Positions 60,307-64,000 of a stretch of 64,000 bases of DNA are shown here, one piece after another. Location: contig JAKJXP020000136.1 in assembly GCA_022225965.2 (NCBI GenBank), positions 1-64,000 of the forward strand, written 5' to 3'. The notes under the pieces were generated by a model. The model did not search any database. It was not told where the DNA came from and saw nothing but the letters and a program-made list of their open reading frames with translations. This stretch comes from Diatrype stigma. Its lineage: Eukaryota; Ascomycota; Sordariomycetes; Xylariales; Diatrypaceae. The translations under genes were made by a program, and so were the position numbers. Position 1 is the stretch's first letter, and each line of letters opens with the position of its first letter.

Positions 60307-61971
60307 TCACCCAGCAGAGCCAGAGGCAGCCGCCTCTTTCCGACACCGGGCGCACATGCACCATCCGCCCAAACTCCCGCTCGCCCATTCTCGTCGTTGC
60401 TGCACAGGTAATTCGATGTCACAATAGTGGTTCAGGATTTCCTCTCCCTTCTTTATGCCGCCGGGTGCATTGTCAACGATCCGTTTCTCCCTAGCCCATA
60501 GTACCATCCGTCCCCCCCACTCCCAGGTTACATTCGGATCACAATCATGATTAGCCAAACACCAGAACGGGTGTACTGCAGCTACATCAGGTCGTCCATC
60601 TCCTGGGTTCTTGCGTGCAGAAGCGGTCCCGCGAAACTTGCTGTAAAGGGTGTTGAATACCCAGACATCGTAGTGGGAGATGGCTGCGTAGATGTCAATG
60701 TCCATCTTCTCGAGTATGTGGAAGGGCGTTTCGATGTTGTATTCGAAGGAGAATGGAAGGGTCCATTCAGGGGGCGGGCCCGCTTTGGGTGATAGGTCGA
60801 TCTCGTTAATTCTGGAAGCGACGAAGTCACCCCATATATATTTGATTTGGCTGACTTGAAGAGGGTGGATTTCTTGGTGTGCTGCCATGGCGAGAACGCG
60901 GGATAGCAGCAGGAGATGTAGGGCGTCGTCGGCATTTCTAGCTTCTGGATCCTTCGAAATCGAGTCGACGTCTTTCTCGCAGACCGCTGGGTGGTAGAGA
61001 GCCTGCGCCCGATCGAAGCAGTTTTGGTCGCAGAACACGGTATCGTAACATTCGGGGCAGTTAACGGCGGTGGAATCACTCCCCAAGGCTGGTAGCTCGC
61101 CGCTGCAAGCATCGCAAACCGGTTCCTTGAGACGATTATTGGCTGTTACGAGTGAATATTCTTCAAGAACGACCTCACCCGGGGCAATGTCCTCTTTGGC
61201 AAAGAGCCCCAACTGGTTGCAAGTCGGGATGATGTTGTAGTTGTCTGTAGGGCTAGCACCGTCGAGCAAGATGGGGAGATTCGCTACTTGCACAACACAC
61301 TTGGGTGCCATCTTGGCCAACTCGTTATTTAGAAACTCGAGCGACTCATCGGAGAAACGGTCAGGTTCGTGGACATTCCAGGGATACACCTCCCGCCGCA
61401 CCATGCCCACATCCGGGAGATCGTTCACGCTAGATATGGACCTCCGCACCCTCCGCTCCGCAACAGTGGTGATATAGCCACTCGTCTCCAGGAGATCCTG
61501 ATTGTCTGGCACTATAGCAAGGCCGCGGTCACAGAATCTCCTCGCGCTCTTCAGACTGCCGCACAAGAGAAGGCTCAAGGACAGGATCTGATAGCATCTG
61601 ATAGACGCGAGTAAGGCAAAGTTAGAGATGTCTTTAGGTTCGGTCCCTTCAATGGGACGAAGCTGACTTGAAGCTAAGGTACCATGATCGAGTACCTCTG
61701 GAAAGGGGCCTTCGAAGTGCTGCTGGAGCACCTCGAGAGCCTGGGCGTGATACTCGAAGCTGTCATCGCGGACCTCATCGGTCAGGAGCAAAGCCCTATA
61801 AGCATCACCGGCAGCCAAGTCGGGATAACTCAAGTTGCTATGCACCACAGCCCGTTCGAGGTAGGTGATCAGATCGTACGGGCTGGTCACTAGCTCTGCC
61901 GTCAGCTTCCGGCGCTCCTGAAGAAGTGACTCGATGCGCAAGTCGACTTCCTCGTCTGAACTGGTGTCCAT
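60307..61971 (-). CDS. SET-domain protein with MYND-like zinc motif (SmyD-type)
   Basis: This single-exon protein has 554 residues. A SET domain is split as in the SMYD group: an N-terminal part with GLFAKEDIAPGEVVLEEYSL, then the zinc motif, then the C-terminal SET with NHDCDPN (N474 to N480) and GEEILNHYCD. The Cys-rich insert (CDACSGELP, NCPECYDTVFCDQNCFDRA, HPAVC) is MYND-like. The end (GWCMCARCRK) carries the post-SET cysteines. Such proteins use S-adenosylmethionine to methylate lysines on histone or non-histone proteins. The first 200 residues form helical repeats of TPR type, with LLLTDEVRDDSFEYHAQALEV and RFCDRGLAIVPDNQDL as candidates. The substrate is unknown. The protein has no signal peptide and is probably nuclear or cytosolic. 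Confidence 0.9.
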   Translation of the reverse strand: MDTSSDEEVDLRIESLLQERRKLTAELVTSPYDLITYLERAVVHSNLSYPDLAAGDAYRALLLTDEVRDDSFEYHAQALEVLQQHFEGPFPEVLDHGTLASSQLRPIEGTEPKDISNFALLASIRCYQILSLSLLLCGSLKSARRFCDRGLAIVPDNQDLLETSGYITTVAERRVRRSISSVNDLPDVGMVRREVYPWNVHEPDRFSDESLEFLNNELAKMAPKCVVQVANLPILLDGASPTDNYNIIPTCNQLGLFAKEDIAPGEVVLEEYSLVTANNRLKEPVCDACSGELPALGSDSTAVNCPECYDTVFCDQNCFDRAQALYHPAVCEKDVDSISKDPEARNADDALHLLLLSRVLAMAAHQEIHPLQVSQIKYIWGDFVASRINEIDLSPKAGPPPEWTLPFSFEYNIETPFHILEKMDIDIYAAISHYDVWVFNTLYSKFRGTASARKNPGDGRPDVAAVHPFWCLANHDCDPNVTWEWGGRMVLWAREKRIVDNAPGGIKKGEEILNHYCDIELPVQQRREWASGSLGGWCMCARCRKEAAASGSAG

Positions 61972-62085
61972 CGTACGACCACGGAGAAACCTTGGGTGCC
62001 GGTGTGGGGCATACGCGGCAGCCCAGACTTGTTCAGGCTATGGGATTATGTATTAGTGAGTCTGTATTGGTGAGTCGGCCGATTT

Positions 62086-62139
62086 GGATAAGGGATAAGG
62101 GATAAGGGGATTGGGATTGGGATTGGGGATTAGGGATTA
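62086..62139. repeat. GGGATT/GGGATA short tandem repeat
   Basis: A 6-7 bp G-rich unit repeats about eight times; it loosely resembles telomere sequence but is interstitial and imperfect. Confidence 0.7.
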
Positions 62140-63202
62140 CAGATTACATGTACGGAGGGGGGATGAGGAGGGGTGACAGTGAGTTTCCTACCCTTACAAA
62201 AACCAAAGCAATGTCTGACCTTGCGTTTGACCCTGCGTTTGACCTTGGGCTGTACTTTCTGCTTCTCTTAATATGTATGTACGATAGGAATATAATAGTA
62301 GACAGACTGTCAGGCCTTATTATTGAGTTTATTGTGATTATTAGGGGGGTAACTTAGGAGTTTTCCTAGGGGTTTCCTCTAGCGCAGATGATGGACGGGT
62401 TAGGGTAGAAGCAACCTCGTATGTTCAAGTGATTCTGGCTACTGTTGCACAGGTTCCACCGAATAAGTACCGCAAGGAGGGGCTGATCATGTAGATGTAA
62501 GTACTTTACACGAGACAGATCATTTTGACTTGAGGCAGGCTGGGTGGAATCGTAAAACTTAAATTTTCAGAGGCTCCCGCCCGGCCACTAGGCACGCTCC
62601 GGGCGAGTCAAGGCCCTGCCTAATAACGCTGCTACTGCTGGCTGCTGCTGACTGCTGCTGGCTGCTAATTATGTAGCAACCTTAAACCCCGCGGACGGAG
62701 CAGGAACGACGCTTGATGCTTGGATGTCTGGATGCTTGAAAGCTTAGGTGCTTAGGTGCTTAGTTGCCTAAGGAGGAGGAGGTATGTAGAGTGCATCGTG
62801 TGATTGTGGCAAATGTAGGCTACAGTGTTTCGCAGATCGGCAGACCCAAGAAATCCCAGAGCTCACAAGGTCTCAGGTCTCAACCTCGAAGTCTCCTGAT
62901 GTCTGATCAAAGATGAATCCGGACTCTTTAACAACTCATCCGATGGTAGTCCAGACGAGGTGTGGATACACTTCGAGAATGCTTTTTTACGGTCTTTCTT
63001 GCTCTCTCTCTCGCTTTTTCTCCCTCTTCCCCTTCACAAAAACAGGTGCCCCTGGGACTGGCTGCGACAAGTTCAGATGGGACCCAGGACCCAGGACCCA
63101 GGACCCCGTGGATGGACCCTCGGTGCTTTTTTTAGGCTGGGGTTAATTTTTCAGGGTCCTACTGTGCAACATGCCACCAGTGCCACCACGCGATTCTATG
63201 CA

Positions 63203-63228
63203 ATGCGATGCGATGCGATGCGATGCGC
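63203..63228. repeat. ATGCG 5-bp tandem repeat
   Basis: About five copies. Confidence 0.8.
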
Positions 63229-63674
63229 CGTGCTGCTATGCGGATGCGCCGCGCTGCGATGCGATATGGCACGCCTTCTTACTATGTGGTCAAAATGCCC
63301 GGGTCTCTGGATGTCTGGATGTCTGGATGACTGGATGCCCGGAAGCCTGGATGCCCAGCACTGACAATGATAGGTAACAACGTTGGAAGCAGCAACAACG
63401 GGGAGTGGGAAATATCCTGCATAGGGCGTGGAGCTTAATGCAGGCGACCTCAGCGATCTCGGAAACGACCTCAACAGCTTTTGTCTAGCTTTGGCTATGC
63501 AATCAATCACCCAGTTGCCTAATAAGTTATAACACATGTGATGGATACGACAGATGACAGATGACAAATGGCAGACGGACTCTGGACTTGCAGCGTTTCG
63601 GGAGGAGCGGCTTCAACGGGCGAGCAACGGCCAGCGAAAAGCGGCTTGCGCTTCCATTCCCACCTTATCAAGAG

Positions 63675-63705
63675 CAGGGAGTGCCAGGGAGTGCCAGGGA
63701 GTGCC
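63675..63705. repeat. 10-bp repeat with GTGCCAGGGA unit
   Basis: Three copies; each holds a GCCAGG hexamer. Confidence 0.75.
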
Positions 63706-63847
63706 TACCCGAAGGCGGACCAATTGACTAATCGTTAATTAAGCAGCATGAGGCATGAAGCCTGGGAGGTTTCAATCTCCACTATGGGGAGCCTCTATAC
63801 CCACGCATGCGTCCATCGCGTCCACCGGGGGTTTGGGGGGTTTTGTG

Positions 63848-63870
63848 CGGGCGCGGGCGCGGGCGCGGGC
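63848..63870. repeat. GCGGGC tandem repeat
   Basis: About four copies, GC-only. Confidence 0.75.
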
Positions 63871-63890
63871 ATGGGATATAGACGAAGTGA

Positions 63891-63932
63891 TGTGCCCAGT
63901 GGTATGTGCCCGGTGGTATGTGCCCAGTGGTA
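63891..63932. repeat. 14-bp tandem repeat, three copies
   Basis: Unit TGTGCCCAGTGGTA with one variable base. Confidence 0.8.
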
Positions 63933-64000
63933 TGTATAGCCTGTGGCATGCAATCCATTGTAATTGGTAGGCACCTTATGCCTGGGCTGTCAACTGGTCT

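Larger units (their letters stand above)
61972..64000. other. Intergenic to window end, rich in tandem repeats
   Basis: No gene supported. It holds several short tandem repeats listed separately; the last gene's promoter lies at the left. Confidence 0.5.

Noticed and set aside
62086..62139. Telomere array
   Set aside because: The repeat is short, imperfect and not at the end of the window.
1..64000. CRISPR array or bacterial operon
   Set aside because: No regularly spaced repeats; introns and gene types show a fungal nuclear genome.

Overview
This window reads as nuclear DNA of a filamentous ascomycete (Pezizomycotina, most likely Sordariomycetes). Genes lie far apart, and most carry short introns (about 41-225 nt) with GTRNGT donors, CTAAC-like branch points and YAG acceptors. 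The protein set is typical of that group: PacC, a HET-domain protein, a seven-helix RGS protein, a GPI-anchored yapsin-like protease, pectate lyase and Stb3. Intergenic DNA is rich in simple repeats and TAGG/CCTA-type low-complexity sequence. All exon joins were made by hand from reading frame, splice consensus and family expectation.

Left part (1-12 kb): a zinc-deaminase-fold protein (996-2630), a four-exon yapsin-like aspartic protease, a tRNA-like Pol III unit, then four minus-strand genes: an NmrA-type Rossmann protein, a membrane J-domain protein, a C-terminal chromodomain protein and EB1/Bim1. Middle part (12-36 kb): pectate lyase, a 7TM-RGS protein, a QCR8 copy broken by an in-frame TAG, a HET-domain protein with a likely lipidated N-terminus, a TMEM205-like membrane protein, an unknown small protein with a duplicated motif, a DUF1295 membrane protein and, divergent from it, DNA topoisomerase III. 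Right part (36-64 kb): a candidate inverted-repeat element in a long gene-poor stretch, Stb3, a small protein of unknown family, pacC, Swc5, a MAPEG-family protein, a CsbD-like small protein, Tip41 and a SET/MYND-type protein.

The genes do not form an obvious pathway cluster; most are separate housekeeping or regulatory functions. The clearest regulatory signal is a 413-bp array of 14 PacC-type sites (GCCARG on either strand) in the pacC upstream region, which suggests strong pH autoregulation. Other points worth checking are the QCR8 copy with one nonsense codon, an N-terminal extension of Top3 that looks like a mitochondrial presequence, a GC-AG intron in the RGS gene, and the tRNA-like cloverleaf with a long insert.
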